A stretch of 25,596 nucleotides of DNA from CAYNQN01 sp964530525 (GCA_964530525.1 CAZHBH010000030.1:1-25596), one strand, 5' to 3'; shown: positions 1 through 8,729, counted from the first letter of the stretch. Notes: generated by a model from the sequence alone, not told the origin. Made by a program: numbers and translations.

Positions 1-1377
1 GCCCATGCCGGCGAGGGCCACCAGGTAGAAGCTGAACTGGATGTCTCCGCCACCCAGGCCCACGGCGGCGCCGATGGCCACGGCGATGGCGATGATCGCC
101 CACACCGACGACTCGAGGCCGCTGGAGGTGCCGGACAGGACGGTCGTGGCGGGGCCGGTGCGAGCGGCCTCGGCGATCTCGCGGACCGGGGAGGTCTCGG
201 TGGAGGTGAAGTACTCGGTGATCCTGCTGGCCACCTGGGCGAGGATGAGGCCGATCAGCACCGCACCGAACATGCGCCAGCCCGGGTGCGAGAGGGTGCC
301 CTCCTCGTTGCCCACGTAGACCAGCACCACCACCAGCGTTCCGACGATGGTGAGGATCCCGGCGGTGAAGAAGCCACGGTTGATCGGGGCCATGGCCGTG
401 CGGTCCTTGCTGGTCGCCCGCACGGCGAACACGCCCACGATGGAGGCCAGCACGCCGATGGCCCGGGCCGCCACCGGGAAGATCAGGCCGATCGCCCACT
501 TGGCCGGCTCGTCGGGGTAGATCGACTGGAAGGCCGCCACACCGAGGATGATCGAGGCGACCAGCGTGACCTCGTAGCTCTCGAAGAGGTCCGAGGCCAT
601 GCCGGCGCAGTCGCCCACGTTGTCGCCCACGTTGTCGGCGATGGTGGCGGGGTTCCGGGGGTCGTCCTCGGGGATCCCGACCTCCACCTTGCCGACCAGG
701 TCGGCGCCCACGTCAGCCGCCTTGGTGAAGATGCCGCCGCCGACCCGGAGGAACAGGGCGAGCAGCGAACCACCGAAGCCGAAGCCGATCAGGATGGCGG
801 AGCTGGTGTTCTGGAAGAGCATGATGATGACGGTGGCGCCGATGAGGCCCAGGCCGACCGTGAACATCCCGGCGATGGAGCCGGTGCGGAACGCCACCTT
901 CAGCGCCTCCGGCATGGAGCCCGACTTGGCGGCCGCCGCTGTGCGCACGTTGCCTCGCACCGCCAGGCTCATCCCGATGAACCCGGTGAGGCCCGACAGC
1001 GCGGCACCCGCCAGGAAGGCGAGCGTGCGGAACAGGCCGGACTCGAAGAACGAGAGCGCCTGCGTCGTGCCGTCCACGTCGATCTTCTCGATCGCCGTGG
1101 AGGTCACGAACACCACCACCACCAGCGGCACCAGGATGATCCCGATGGTCCGGAACTGGCGCTTCAGGTATGCGAGCGCGCCCTCTTGGATGGCGGCTGC
1201 GATCTCGCGCATCTTGGGGGTGCCCTGGTCGCTCGCCAGCACACCCTTCATCAGGTAGAGGCCCACGAAGAGGGCGAGCACGGCGGTGACGGCCGAGAAG
1301 ATCAGCCAGAACCACTCCTGTCCTCCGAGGATGAACTCCTGGTACCCGCCCTCGGCGGCGAGGATGGACTGGCTCAT
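1..1377 (-). CDS. hppA: Membrane-bound proton/sodium-translocating pyrophosphatase, 3' end outside window
   Basis: The reading frame is open from an ATG at 1377 to the window edge, giving 459 residues without a stop; the family usually has about 680-800, so the C-terminal third is missing. The enzyme hydrolyses cytosolic pyrophosphate and pumps H+ or Na+ across the membrane. Visible are hydrophobic helices from about residue 25, the substrate-binding motif DVGADLVGKVE (about residues 220-230) and the acidic stretch DDPRNPATIADNVGDNVGDC just after it, which together are diagnostic. The residue that separates K+-dependent from K+-independent enzymes (in the GNTTAA region) lies beyond the edge, so subtype and pumped ion cannot be decided. 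A purine-rich Shine-Dalgarno (AAGGGAAG, reverse of 1381-1388) supports the start. The gene has its own likely promoter and is separated from the upstream propeller gene by 184 nt. Confidence 0.96.
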   Translation of the reverse strand, partial: MSQSILAAEGGYQEFILGGQEWFWLIFSAVTAVLALFVGLYLMKGVLASDQGTPKMREIAAAIQEGALAYLKRQFRTIGIILVPLVVVVFVTSTAIEKIDVDGTTQALSFFESGLFRTLAFLAGAALSGLTGFIGMSLAVRGNVRTAAAAKSGSMPEALKVAFRTGSIAGMFTVGLGLIGATVIIMLFQNTSSAILIGFGFGGSLLALFLRVGGGIFTKAADVGADLVGKVEVGIPEDDPRNPATIADNVGDNVGDCAGMASDLFESYEVTLVASIILGVAAFQSIYPDEPAKWAIGLIFPVAARAIGVLASIVGVFAVRATSKDRTAMAPINRGFFTAGILTIVGTLVVVLVYVGNEEGTLSHPGWRMFGAVLIGLILAQVASRITEYFTSTETSPVREIAEAARTGPATTVLSGTSSGLESSVWAIIAIAVAIGAAVGLGGGDIQFSFYLVALAGMG

Positions 1378-1465
1378 GTTCTTCCCTTCTATCAGCCCTG
1401 CAGGGGCGAGAAAGCTGCACAACAGGAGGCGCGCGGGATGCGCGAACCCCTGAAAGGTCGGGGAG

Positions 1466-1495
1466 ATTCGAGTCGGCGGGACGCCGCCCTGTCAA
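1466..1495 (-). promoter_or_regulatory. Candidate sigma-70-type promoter of hppA
   Basis: Read on the minus strand there is a perfect -35 TTGACA (1490-1495), an 18-nt spacer and a -10-like TCGAAT (1466-1471, 4 of 6 matches to TATAAT). This leaves a leader of about 80 nt before the hppA ATG. The spacer itself contains a small GGCGG/CCGCC inverted repeat. The match is by eye only. Confidence 0.5.
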
Positions 1496-1500
1496 GTGTG

Positions 1501-1542
1501 GCAGGTGGAGCACGGACGACCCGGCTCCCCGAAGCCACCTGC
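1501..1542. repeat. Perfect 8-bp inverted repeat between the propeller gene and hppA
   Basis: GCAGGTGG (1501-1508) and CCACCTGC (1535-1542) are exact reverse complements separated by 26 nt. The proximal arm ends 5 bp upstream of the hppA -35 box, and the distal arm lies about 20 nt downstream of the propeller gene stop. It could be a terminator of the upstream transcript (though no T-run follows) or a binding site for a regulator of hppA. Confidence 0.4.
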
Positions 1543-1561
1543 GTGCCCCTCGCGGGGTTGC

Positions 1562-3199
1562 CTACACGTCGCCTATGGCGAACATCTTGCCGCCTCTGGT
1601 CCCCACGTACAGGCGGCCCTCCCACACGGCGGGGGTCGACTCGACGCAGCCGTCGAGCTTCACGGTCCACAGCAGCGGTGGGTCGAGGCGGGGATCGCTC
1701 ACGTCGTAGGCGTTCAGGTTGCCCTGGCAGTCTCCCTGCACGAGGACGTCGTCCACCACCACCGGTGAGCCCCAGGTCTGGCTGCCCAGCCGCTTCTCCC
1801 AGAGGATCTGACCGCTGTGCCGATCGACCCCCAGCAGCCTTCCGTGGGTGGTGGCGAAGTAGACCACGTCGCCCCAGATGGCCGGCGTGGCCCACACGCC
1901 GTTCACGCCGCTTCCCTGGTCGGGGAGCGACCACACGAGCGGGGCGTCGGGCTTGGTGGGATCGAGCTTCATCATCTGGCCCACCTCGGTGGAGCGGGCG
2001 TTGTGCTTCTCGTACTCCGATCCCACGTACAAGAAGCCCTCGTCGTCTATGGCGATGGTGGCGTCGGTGTCGTCACCGGTCCAGAACCTGAACACGCGGT
2101 GGGGATCCACGCCCTGCTTCAGACCGCTGATGTCCCAGCCCTGCACCAGGCCGGCGGAGTTCGCGAAGTAGACGGTGTTGCCGGAGATGGCCACCGAGCT
2201 CTCCACCGAGTACGCCCCGCTCGGGAAGTCGGCCTCCAGCTGGGAGTCCCAGCTGGCGGTGTGGAACACCAGCTCGGGGGCGACCGTCACCTTCCCCGCT
2301 GCGTCGTAGCCCCGGTTGAGCTTCACGATGTGGAAGCGGCTGTTCTCGCCGCCCTCGAAGAGGTAGTCGTCGATCACCAGGGGTGACCCGTCCCAGTCGT
2401 CGTTCCACTTGGTGGGCCCCACGTCCTTCGCGTGGATCTTCCAGAGCTCCACCGGCTCGCCCCGGTCCATGGCGATCACCCGGAAGTAGTTGTCGCGCGA
2501 TCCGGTGTAGAGCAGCGGATAGCCGTCGGGATCGATGGTGACGGTCCCCTTGATGATGTCGCCGGTCTTGAAGTCCGGCAGCAGGCGTGAGCCGCTGGCG
2601 CCGTCGAGCCAGTGGACGGCGTAGTCGTAGGCCCCGAACGCCACCCACGTCTTCCCGTCGCTTCCATCCCACACGGCCGGCTGCCCGGTCCAGCCGGTTC
2701 CGCACCAGGTGGACGTGACTCCGCCGTCGCTCGAGTTCCCGCACATCGTCCCCTCCGCGGGGAAGCTCCAGAGCACCTTTGGGCTCTTGGGCATCGGTCC
2801 CGTCCCGTACCAGGACCTGGTGGGGTTGCCCCTGAAGGTGAGAAGTCCCGACACGGTGTCGCCCCAGGGGCGGCCGGAGGAGGCAGGGTTCACCCAACCG
2901 TCGTACGGCGGAAGTGGGGGAGGCGCCTCCTCGACCTCCTCGATCGCGCCCTCCTCCTCCACGGCGGCTGCCTCGCCGCCCTCGGCGGAGGCGGCGTCGG
3001 TGCCCGGACCGTCGTCGCGGACGACCGCCCAGACCACCACGGCGAGCAGCAGCGCCGACACGATCACCACCGGCACCATCCACGGCCGTCCGCGTTCAGG
3101 GGGTCGGCGGCCAGGTGCCGAGAGCCCCAGGTCCCGGAGGGATACGCCTTGCGAGGGACGCCGGGGCTGGTAGCGGCCACGGCTCGTGGGATCGGTCAT
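1562..3199 (-). CDS. Membrane-anchored PQQ-like beta-propeller protein
   Basis: 545 residues. The order is a short basic cytoplasmic N-terminus (1-39), one hydrophobic helix (about 40-60), an acidic/Pro-rich linker (about 65-100), then a long domain with about seven repeated beta-strand units such as LYTGSRDNYFRVIAMD, VYFATTHGRLLGVDRHSG and LYVGTRGGKMFAIG. These resemble PQQ-like propeller blades (YVGT..G.L.ALD), as in BamB or quinoprotein dehydrogenases. Cys pairs (MCGN...TWCG; GDCQ...DGCV) would suit disulfides in an extracytoplasmic domain. No catalytic residues of a PQQ dehydrogenase are evident, so this is probably a structural or binding protein; the ligand is unknown. The ATG lies 4 nt after the prfC stop, so the two are probably co-transcribed and translationally coupled. 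The stop is TAG at 1562-1564. Confidence 0.88.
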   Translation of the reverse strand: MTDPTSRGRYQPRRPSQGVSLRDLGLSAPGRRPPERGRPWMVPVVIVSALLLAVVVWAVVRDDGPGTDAASAEGGEAAAVEEEGAIEEVEEAPPPLPPYDGWVNPASSGRPWGDTVSGLLTFRGNPTRSWYGTGPMPKSPKVLWSFPAEGTMCGNSSDGGVTSTWCGTGWTGQPAVWDGSDGKTWVAFGAYDYAVHWLDGASGSRLLPDFKTGDIIKGTVTIDPDGYPLLYTGSRDNYFRVIAMDRGEPVELWKIHAKDVGPTKWNDDWDGSPLVIDDYLFEGGENSRFHIVKLNRGYDAAGKVTVAPELVFHTASWDSQLEADFPSGAYSVESSVAISGNTVYFANSAGLVQGWDISGLKQGVDPHRVFRFWTGDDTDATIAIDDEGFLYVGSEYEKHNARSTEVGQMMKLDPTKPDAPLVWSLPDQGSGVNGVWATPAIWGDVVYFATTHGRLLGVDRHSGQILWEKRLGSQTWGSPVVVDDVLVQGDCQGNLNAYDVSDPRLDPPLLWTVKLDGCVESTPAVWEGRLYVGTRGGKMFAIGDV

Positions 3200-3203
3200 C
3201 GCC

Positions 3204-4808
3204 TCACCCCGAGGTGCCCTCCCCGACCAGGTGCTCGATGGTCAGCTCGGGGTGGTCGGCCTCCAGGCGCTCGACCCAGTACTTGCTCTCGAAGAGGGCG
3301 AGGATGGCACCATCGGCCCGAGATGCGATTCGCACGCCGCGCATCGTACGCAACCGGTCGGCGCTCTCACTGTCAGTCAGCCTGGCGATGGTGTAGGGCG
3401 TGGGCGACAGCTCCACCAACGCCCCGAACTCGTGCTCCAGGCGGTGCAGTGCGACGTCGAACTGCATGGGCCCCACGGCGGCGAGGATCGGTGCCTGCTC
3501 TCCCACGTCGGGATCGCGCAGCACCTGCACCACGCCCTCCTCGTCGAGCTGCGCCACACCCCTGCGGAACTGCTTGAAGCGGCCGGAGTCACGGACGCGA
3601 GCCACACGGAAGTGCTCGGGGGCGAAGCTCGGTATCGAGGGGAACTCGACCGGCTCGTCCATCCAGAGGCTGTCGCCCACCTTCACGTCGGCGGCGTTCA
3701 CGAGCCCGATCACGTCGCCCGGGTACGCCTCGTCGAGCGTCTCGCGCTCGGAGCCGAACACCTGGTGCGCGTACTTGGTGGCGAACGGCTTGCCGGTCGC
3801 TCCGTGCGTCACGACCACGCCTCGCTCGAAGCGCCCGGAGCACACGCGCACGAAGGCGATCCGGTCGCGGTGGGCCGGGTCCATGTTCGCCTGCACCTTG
3901 AACACGAAGCCCGAGAACGGTGCATCCAGCGCCCTCGGCCTTCCCGCCACGTCGACGCGCGCCGAGGGGGCAGGGACGAGACCGACGACGGCGTCGAGGA
4001 GCTTGCGGACCCCGAAGTTGGTGAGGGCCGAGCCGAAGAAGGCGGGCGTGGCCTCCGCGGCGAGGAAGCTCTTGCGGTCCAGGTCGGCTCCCAGCGCGTC
4101 GAGCAGCTCCACCTCTCCCGTGGCCGCTTCGAACGCGGCACCCTCCTCGGCGGCCGCCCGTTGGGGGTCCACGACCTCCTCGGGCGCCTCGGTGGCCCCC
4201 CTCGAGGTCCGGGTGAACCGGGTGTAGCTGCCATCGGAGCGATCCAGAACCCCTCGGAAGTCGCCGGCGATCCCGACCGGCCACGTGACCGGTGTGACCG
4301 CGATCCCCAGCTTCTCCTCGATCTCGTCCACCAGCTCCAGGGCTTCCTTGCCCGGCCGGTCCCACTTGTTCACGAAGGTGAGCAGCGGCATCTGGCGCTC
4401 GCGGCAGACGTCGAACAGCTTGAGGGTCTGCGCCTCGATCCCCTTCGCGGCGTCGAGCACCATCACGGCCGCGTCGGCGGCGGCGAGGACGCGGTAGGTG
4501 TCCTCGGAGAAGTCGCGGTGGCCTGGGGTGTCGAGCAGGTTGACCACATGGTCCTCGCCACCGGTGGGGCGGTACGGGAACTGCAGGACGGCGGAGGTGA
4601 TCGATATCCCTCGCTGGCGTTCCAGCTCCATCCAGTCCGACGTGGCCGCCCTGCGCCCCGACCGGGCCTTCACCGCCCCTGCCTCGGACCCGAGGGCGCC
4701 TCCGTACAGGAGGAACTTCTCGGTGAGGGTGGTCTTCCCGGCGTCGGGGTGGGAGATGATCGCGAACGTCCTACGGCGCGCGGCTTCGGCGATCACGTCC
4801 TGGTTCAC
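3204..4808 (-). CDS. prfC: Peptide chain release factor 3
   Basis: 534 residues, the normal RF3 length. This ribosomal GTPase removes RF1/RF2 after peptide release. The G motifs are HPDAGKTT (about 20-27), RGISI (66-70), DTPGH (93-97) and NKWD (147-150); an EF-Tu-like domain II (about 280-380) and the RF3 C-terminal domain follow. The RF3-type N-terminus (RRRTFAIISHPDAGKTT) distinguishes it from EF-G and TypA/LepA. The start is a GTG at 4808 with no Shine-Dalgarno; instead a -10-like box sits 6 nt upstream, so the mRNA may be leaderless. It is the first gene of a likely two-gene transcript with the propeller gene. Confidence 0.96.
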   Translation of the reverse strand: MNQDVIAEAARRRTFAIISHPDAGKTTLTEKFLLYGGALGSEAGAVKARSGRRAATSDWMELERQRGISITSAVLQFPYRPTGGEDHVVNLLDTPGHRDFSEDTYRVLAAADAAVMVLDAAKGIEAQTLKLFDVCRERQMPLLTFVNKWDRPGKEALELVDEIEEKLGIAVTPVTWPVGIAGDFRGVLDRSDGSYTRFTRTSRGATEAPEEVVDPQRAAAEEGAAFEAATGEVELLDALGADLDRKSFLAAEATPAFFGSALTNFGVRKLLDAVVGLVPAPSARVDVAGRPRALDAPFSGFVFKVQANMDPAHRDRIAFVRVCSGRFERGVVVTHGATGKPFATKYAHQVFGSERETLDEAYPGDVIGLVNAADVKVGDSLWMDEPVEFPSIPSFAPEHFRVARVRDSGRFKQFRRGVAQLDEEGVVQVLRDPDVGEQAPILAAVGPMQFDVALHRLEHEFGALVELSPTPYTIARLTDSESADRLRTMRGVRIASRADGAILALFESKYWVERLEADHPELTIEHLVGEGTSG

Positions 4809-4814
4809 CTGTAC

Positions 4815-4820
4815 AGGCTA
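4815..4820 (-). promoter_or_regulatory. -10-like box for a leaderless prfC transcript
   Basis: TAGCCT on the minus strand ends exactly 6 nt before the GTG start of prfC. This is the spacing expected if transcription begins at the start codon. There is no recognisable -35 and no Shine-Dalgarno. The same hexamer at the same distance precedes the ABC transporter gene. Confidence 0.45.
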
Positions 4821-4896
4821 GTGGTCGTGGGGTCCCTCGCAGCTAGGGCCCCCTGGCCCTCGTCGCTTGACCCGACGTGCGGAGGCTCCCTCGCTG

Positions 4897-4912
4897 CCAG
4901 CGCCTCCGCTGG
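4897..4912 (-). terminator. Possible terminator hairpin after the serine hydrolase gene
   Basis: CCAGCG (4897-4902) and CGCTGG (4907-4912) form a perfect 6-bp stem with a 4-nt loop, 24 nt past the hydrolase stop on the minus strand. No T-rich tail follows, so this is weak. The rest of the 127-nt gap between the hydrolase and prfC holds only the prfC -10 box. Confidence 0.25.
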
Positions 4913-4935
4913 GAGATCCGCGCAGTGCGCTCCCC

Positions 4936-6117
4936 TCAGACCGACGCGTAGCAGGCGGCGATGAGGTCCAAGCTGCGGCTGTCGCCAGCGAGGCCGATGT
5001 CCATCTTGTTCATGACGTAGCCGAAGGCCAGGTCGGCCTCCGGATCTGCCCAGCCCACCGATCCTCCGGCACCGAAGTGCCCGAAGCTCCGCGGGCCGCC
5101 GAATGTCATGATGCTCGAGGGGAGCATGAACCCGAGCCCGAACTGCATGTCGAGGTTGAGGATGACGCGATCGGGACCGGACGTCTGCTGGGTGGTCGCC
5201 CTGGCCAGCTGCTCGGGCTCGAGGAGGCGGATCCCGTCGACCTCACCTATGCAGGCGGCCAGCAGTCGGGCCACCGAGCTCGCGTCGCTCACCCCGTTGG
5301 CGGCGGGGATCTCGGCAGCCCTCAGCTCCCTCGACCCCCAGACCTCGGCGTTGGCCAGGGCGAACCCAGGGGAGAACATGGCCTTGCCCAGATCGGTCTC
5401 CGGCCCCATGAACGCAGCGATGACCTCAGCCGTGGGATCCCGAGGCGATCGGAGGTCGTCGAGTGTTATCCCTTCGGGGAGGAAGTGCACGAGCGGGGCC
5501 ACCCGGTGCTCCTGGTCCTCGGGCAGCCCGATCCACAGGTCGAGACCGAGTGGGTCGGCCACCGCCTTGCGTAGGTAGGTGCCGACGTTCTCGCCCGTGG
5601 CCCTCCTGACCACTTCGCCCACGAGCCAGCCGTAGGTGACGGCGTGGTAGCCGTGAGCCGTACCGGGCTCCCAGGCCAGGGGCTGCACCTCCAGGGCCTC
5701 GATCACGGGGTCCCACGCGAACGCCTCCTCGGCGCTCATCTCCGTGTCGACCCAGGGGAGCCCCGCCTTGTGCGAGAGCAGGTGGGAGATGGGCATCTCG
5801 CCCCTCCCGTCGGCCGTGAACGAAGGCCACACCTCTCTCACGGGTGCGTCGAGGTCGAGCACACCTTCCTGTGCCAGCACGTTCGCGCACACGGCGGTGA
5901 AGGCCTTGGTCGTGGAGAACACCAGCACCAGCGTGTCCCGCTGCCAGCGAGCGCCCGTGGTGGCGTCAGCCACCCCACCCCAGAGGTCGACCACCTTGCG
6001 ACCCCGGTGGTAGGCGCTGAAGGCCGCCCCGACCTCTGCCCCCTTGTCGAAGTTGGCCTGGAACACCTCCCGGACCTGTTCGAAGCCCGGTGCTACCTCT
6101 CCGTCGATCTCGACCAT
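4936..6117 (-). CDS. Class C beta-lactamase-like serine hydrolase (esterase/peptidase type)
   Basis: 393 residues from the ATG at 6117, which follows a purine-rich GGGAGGGG with 7-nt spacing; the frame stays open further upstream, but that stretch overlaps the opposite end of the next gene and is not protein-like. The nucleophile motif is S68-T-T-K71 (VFSTTKAF). The second motif is the Y157-H-A type (PGTAHGYHAVTYGW) and the third is FGHFGAGGS near residue 360 in place of KTG. This pattern is typical of beta-lactamase-related esterases (family VIII, EstB-like) and carboxypeptidase-like enzymes rather than true antibiotic-resistance AmpC. No signal peptide is visible, so it is probably cytoplasmic. 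The substrate cannot be predicted. Confidence 0.9.
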   Translation of the reverse strand: MVEIDGEVAPGFEQVREVFQANFDKGAEVGAAFSAYHRGRKVVDLWGGVADATTGARWQRDTLVLVFSTTKAFTAVCANVLAQEGVLDLDAPVREVWPSFTADGRGEMPISHLLSHKAGLPWVDTEMSAEEAFAWDPVIEALEVQPLAWEPGTAHGYHAVTYGWLVGEVVRRATGENVGTYLRKAVADPLGLDLWIGLPEDQEHRVAPLVHFLPEGITLDDLRSPRDPTAEVIAAFMGPETDLGKAMFSPGFALANAEVWGSRELRAAEIPAANGVSDASSVARLLAACIGEVDGIRLLEPEQLARATTQQTSGPDRVILNLDMQFGLGFMLPSSIMTFGGPRSFGHFGAGGSVGWADPEADLAFGYVMNKMDIGLAGDSRSLDLIAACYASV

Positions 6118-6226
6118 CTCCCGACCCCTCCCTCGAGCTCGTGCCCAATTCTGGCTCGCATCGCCTGCCGCGCGTCGCTCGAGGGCGGGGCATCGCCGCC
6201 GACGGAGCCTCAGGCCCGATAGGAGA

Positions 6227-6245
6227 CCGGCGCGATGTGCGCCGG
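6227..6245 (-). terminator. Candidate terminator of the GGDEF-EAL gene
   Basis: CCGGCGC and GCGCCGG form a perfect 7-bp GC stem with a 5-nt loop, 25 nt downstream of the GGDEF-EAL stop on the minus strand. It is followed by the pyrimidine-rich TCTCCTAT. It lies in the 152-nt gap between that gene and the serine hydrolase. High-GC actinobacterial terminators often lack a U-run, so the call is plausible but unproven. Confidence 0.4.
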
Positions 6246-6269
6246 GGTTGGTCCCTCCTCTGTGCGCCC

Positions 6270-8729
6270 CTACCAGCTGACGCCGCGCGACAGGAGCTCG
6301 CCTATCGCGGTGGCCGGGACCGGGCGTGCGATGTGGAAGCCCTGCGCCCTGTCGCAGCCCAGCTCCTTCAGGGCCTCGAGCTGGGCGGCCGTCTCCACGC
6401 CCTCGCCTACGGCGGAGAGGCCGAGCGTGTGCGCCAGCCCGACGACGGCGGCGACGATGGCGGAGTCGCGCTCGTCGGTTCCCAGCCCCCGGACGAAGGA
6501 CCGGTCGACCTTGATGAGGTCCACCGGGAACCGCCGCAGGTAGCTGAGGGACGAGTATCCGGTCCCGAAGTCGTCGACGACCAGCCGCACCCCCAGCCGC
6601 CGAAGCCTCTGCAAGGTCTGCTGCGACATCTCGACGTCGTCCATCAGGACGCTCTCGGTTATCTCGAGCTCCAGCTGTGCGGGGTCTAGGTCGGTGTCGT
6701 CGAGGATGGCGGTCAGCTGCTCCAGGAGGTCGGGGTTGCCCAGCTGGCGTCCCGAGAGGTTCACGGAGAGCACCAGCCTCCCCACCTCGGGCATGGAGCG
6801 CTGCCAGAGCTGCACCTGGCGACATGCGTGCTGCATGACCCAGGTCCCGATCGGCACGATCAGGCCCGTGTCCTCCGCGAGCCGGATGAACTCGGAGGGC
6901 GGGAGGAGCCCTCGCTCCGGGTGCTGCCAACGAAGCAGCGCCTCCACGCCTCGCAGCTTCCCGTCGGCGAGCGTGATGATCGGCTGGTAGTGCACTCGGA
7001 GCTCACGCCGCTCCAGCGCCCTGCGCAGTGCGTTCTCGGTGTCGAGGCGCTCCAGCGCGCTGGTGCGCATGGCCTGGTCGAACACCACCCAACGCCCACG
7101 TCCCCGGCGCTTGGCCTCGTACATGGCGGCATCGGCGTCTCGGATGAGCGTGCCGGGCCATGTGGCGTGGTCGTCGAGCGGTGCCCCTTCCGAGGGGGGA
7201 TCGGTGTAGGCGATGCCGATGCTCACGCCCACGTACGCCTCAGTCTCGCCCAGCACGAAGGGAGCCTTCAGCGCCTCGTCGAGTCGTTCGGCGATGGCCA
7301 CGGCATCTTCGGGGCTTGCCACCTCCTCGCAGAGCACCACGAACTCGTCGCCTCCCAGGCGGGCGGTGGTGTCCACCGGCCGCAGGGCCGTCTGCAGGCG
7401 CTCGGCGATCGCCACCAGCAGGTGGTCGCCGAGGGAGTGGCCGAGGCTGTCGTTCACCACCTTGAAGTGGTCGAGGTCCAGGAACAGGACGGCGACCCCG
7501 TGCTCGTGGCGCTGGGCCCTGGCCATCGCAGTCTCGAGCCGGTCGAGCAGCAGGGTCCGGTTGGGGAGCCCGGTCAGCGGGTCGTGGGTGGCCTGGTGGG
7601 CCAGCTTGTGCTCGAAGGCCTTGCGGTCGCTGATGTCGTGCAGGATCCCCGAGAAGAACTCCGGGTTGCCGTTGTGGTCCCGGTGCACCAAGGCCTGCAC
7701 CAGGTAAGGCGTGGAGCTCCCGTCGGGGCGGAGCAGCTCCAGCTCCCCGTACCAGGTTCCGGCCTTCATCAGCTCGGGCTCGATCTCCCGGGTCAGTCGG
7801 TCGACCGACTCCGAGGTCATCACGTCGAGGAAGTCGAAGCCGGAGAGGTCGTCGGCGTCGTCCACGCCGAAGAAGGCCCGCGCGGCCCGGTTGAAGTAGA
7901 TGAGGCCGCCCCGCCGATCCGCCATCGCCACCAGGTCCTCGGTGGCCTCGAAGATGTTGATGAGCCGTTCCGACTCCTGCTCGGCGAGCTTCTGCTCGGT
8001 CACGTCGCGGATGTTCACCACGACGCCCTCCACGGCCTCGTTGTCCACGAGGTTCACCGCCACCACGTCGATCCAGCGGTATGTCCCGTCGGCGCGCAGG
8101 ATCCGCGCTTCGTGGGTGGCCCGCTTGCCCGGCGTGCTCATGGCCGCCACGTAGCCCTCGGCGACCGAGTCGAGGTCGTCGGGGTGGATGTAGGTGAGGG
8201 GGTTCGTGCCTATGAGGTCTTCGATCGGGCGGCCGAACAGCTCCTCCAGAGAAGGGCTGGCGTAGGTGATGCCGCGATCGGGATGGATGATGACGAAGAC
8301 GTCGTAGCTGTTCTGCACCAGGGCCCGGAACCGCGACTCGCTGGCGCGAAGTGCGTGCTCGGCCTCCTTGCGCTCACTGATGTCGCGGAAGTTGACGAAC
8401 ACCGAACCGATGTCGGGGTCCGACACGGTGTTGGTCGCCACCACCTCGAGCCACCGCCACGTACCGTCGGCGTGGAGGACCCGGTTCTCCCAGCGCTCGT
8501 GACCGCTCGGCTGGGCGAGCACCGCCTGCCAACCGGCGAGCGTCTGATCGAGGTCGTCGGGGTGGACCATCTCCATCAGGGAGCTCTGGAGGAAGTCTTC
8601 CGGCCTGTAGCCGAGGGTTCGCTCCACCGACGGCGAGACGTAGCGCGTCACGCACTCGACGTCGATCAGGGCTACGACATCACTCGGGAGACGGGAGAAG
8701 ACTGCGAGCCGCTCTTCTATGGCGGTCAT
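6270..8729 (-). CDS. PAS-PAS-PAS-GGDEF-EAL cyclic-di-GMP signalling protein
   Basis: 819 residues from the ATG at 8729 (MTAIEERLAVF); a possible 16-residue upstream extension is basic and not PAS-like. Three PAS/PAC sensor modules lie at about 1-125, 126-250 and 251-375, each ending in a RDISER/RDVTEQ/HDISDR-type PAC motif. The GGDEF domain (about 376-555) has an intact GGDEF at 459-463 and an inhibitory I-site RPVD at 450-453, exactly five residues upstream. The EAL domain (about 565-815) keeps EALLRW (596-601), ITESVLMDD, VDDFGTGYSSL (718-728), K740 and GEGVET. Both cyclase and phosphodiesterase sites look complete, so it could be bifunctional, with the PAS modules choosing the direction. 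No membrane helix is seen, so it is probably cytosolic. The 143-nt gap upstream shows no confident promoter. Confidence 0.96.
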   Translation of the reverse strand: MTAIEERLAVFSRLPSDVVALIDVECVTRYVSPSVERTLGYRPEDFLQSSLMEMVHPDDLDQTLAGWQAVLAQPSGHERWENRVLHADGTWRWLEVVATNTVSDPDIGSVFVNFRDISERKEAEHALRASESRFRALVQNSYDVFVIIHPDRGITYASPSLEELFGRPIEDLIGTNPLTYIHPDDLDSVAEGYVAAMSTPGKRATHEARILRADGTYRWIDVVAVNLVDNEAVEGVVVNIRDVTEQKLAEQESERLINIFEATEDLVAMADRRGGLIYFNRAARAFFGVDDADDLSGFDFLDVMTSESVDRLTREIEPELMKAGTWYGELELLRPDGSSTPYLVQALVHRDHNGNPEFFSGILHDISDRKAFEHKLAHQATHDPLTGLPNRTLLLDRLETAMARAQRHEHGVAVLFLDLDHFKVVNDSLGHSLGDHLLVAIAERLQTALRPVDTTARLGGDEFVVLCEEVASPEDAVAIAERLDEALKAPFVLGETEAYVGVSIGIAYTDPPSEGAPLDDHATWPGTLIRDADAAMYEAKRRGRGRWVVFDQAMRTSALERLDTENALRRALERRELRVHYQPIITLADGKLRGVEALLRWQHPERGLLPPSEFIRLAEDTGLIVPIGTWVMQHACRQVQLWQRSMPEVGRLVLSVNLSGRQLGNPDLLEQLTAILDDTDLDPAQLELEITESVLMDDVEMSQQTLQRLRRLGVRLVVDDFGTGYSSLSYLRRFPVDLIKVDRSFVRGLGTDERDSAIVAAVVGLAHTLGLSAVGEGVETAAQLEALKELGCDRAQGFHIARPVPATAIGELLSRGVSW

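Noticed and set aside
286..2091. A plus-strand open frame of 601 codons opposite hppA and the propeller gene.
   Set aside because: Low-complexity His/Asp/Glu/Arg-rich shadow of two well-supported minus-strand genes.
3186..4964. A plus-strand open frame of 592 codons opposite prfC.
   Set aside because: Shadow frame; prfC has all GTPase motifs on the other strand.
4936..6117. Possible antibiotic-resistance beta-lactamase.
   Set aside because: It has the STTK motif but YHA and HFG-type second and third motifs and no signal peptide, which fits esterase-like relatives better.
6118..6930. Upstream extension of the serine hydrolase frame by 271 codons.
   Set aside because: The extension is Arg/Pro/Ala-rich and antisense-composition, overlaps the EAL-coding region, and a good Shine-Dalgarno marks the ATG at 6117.
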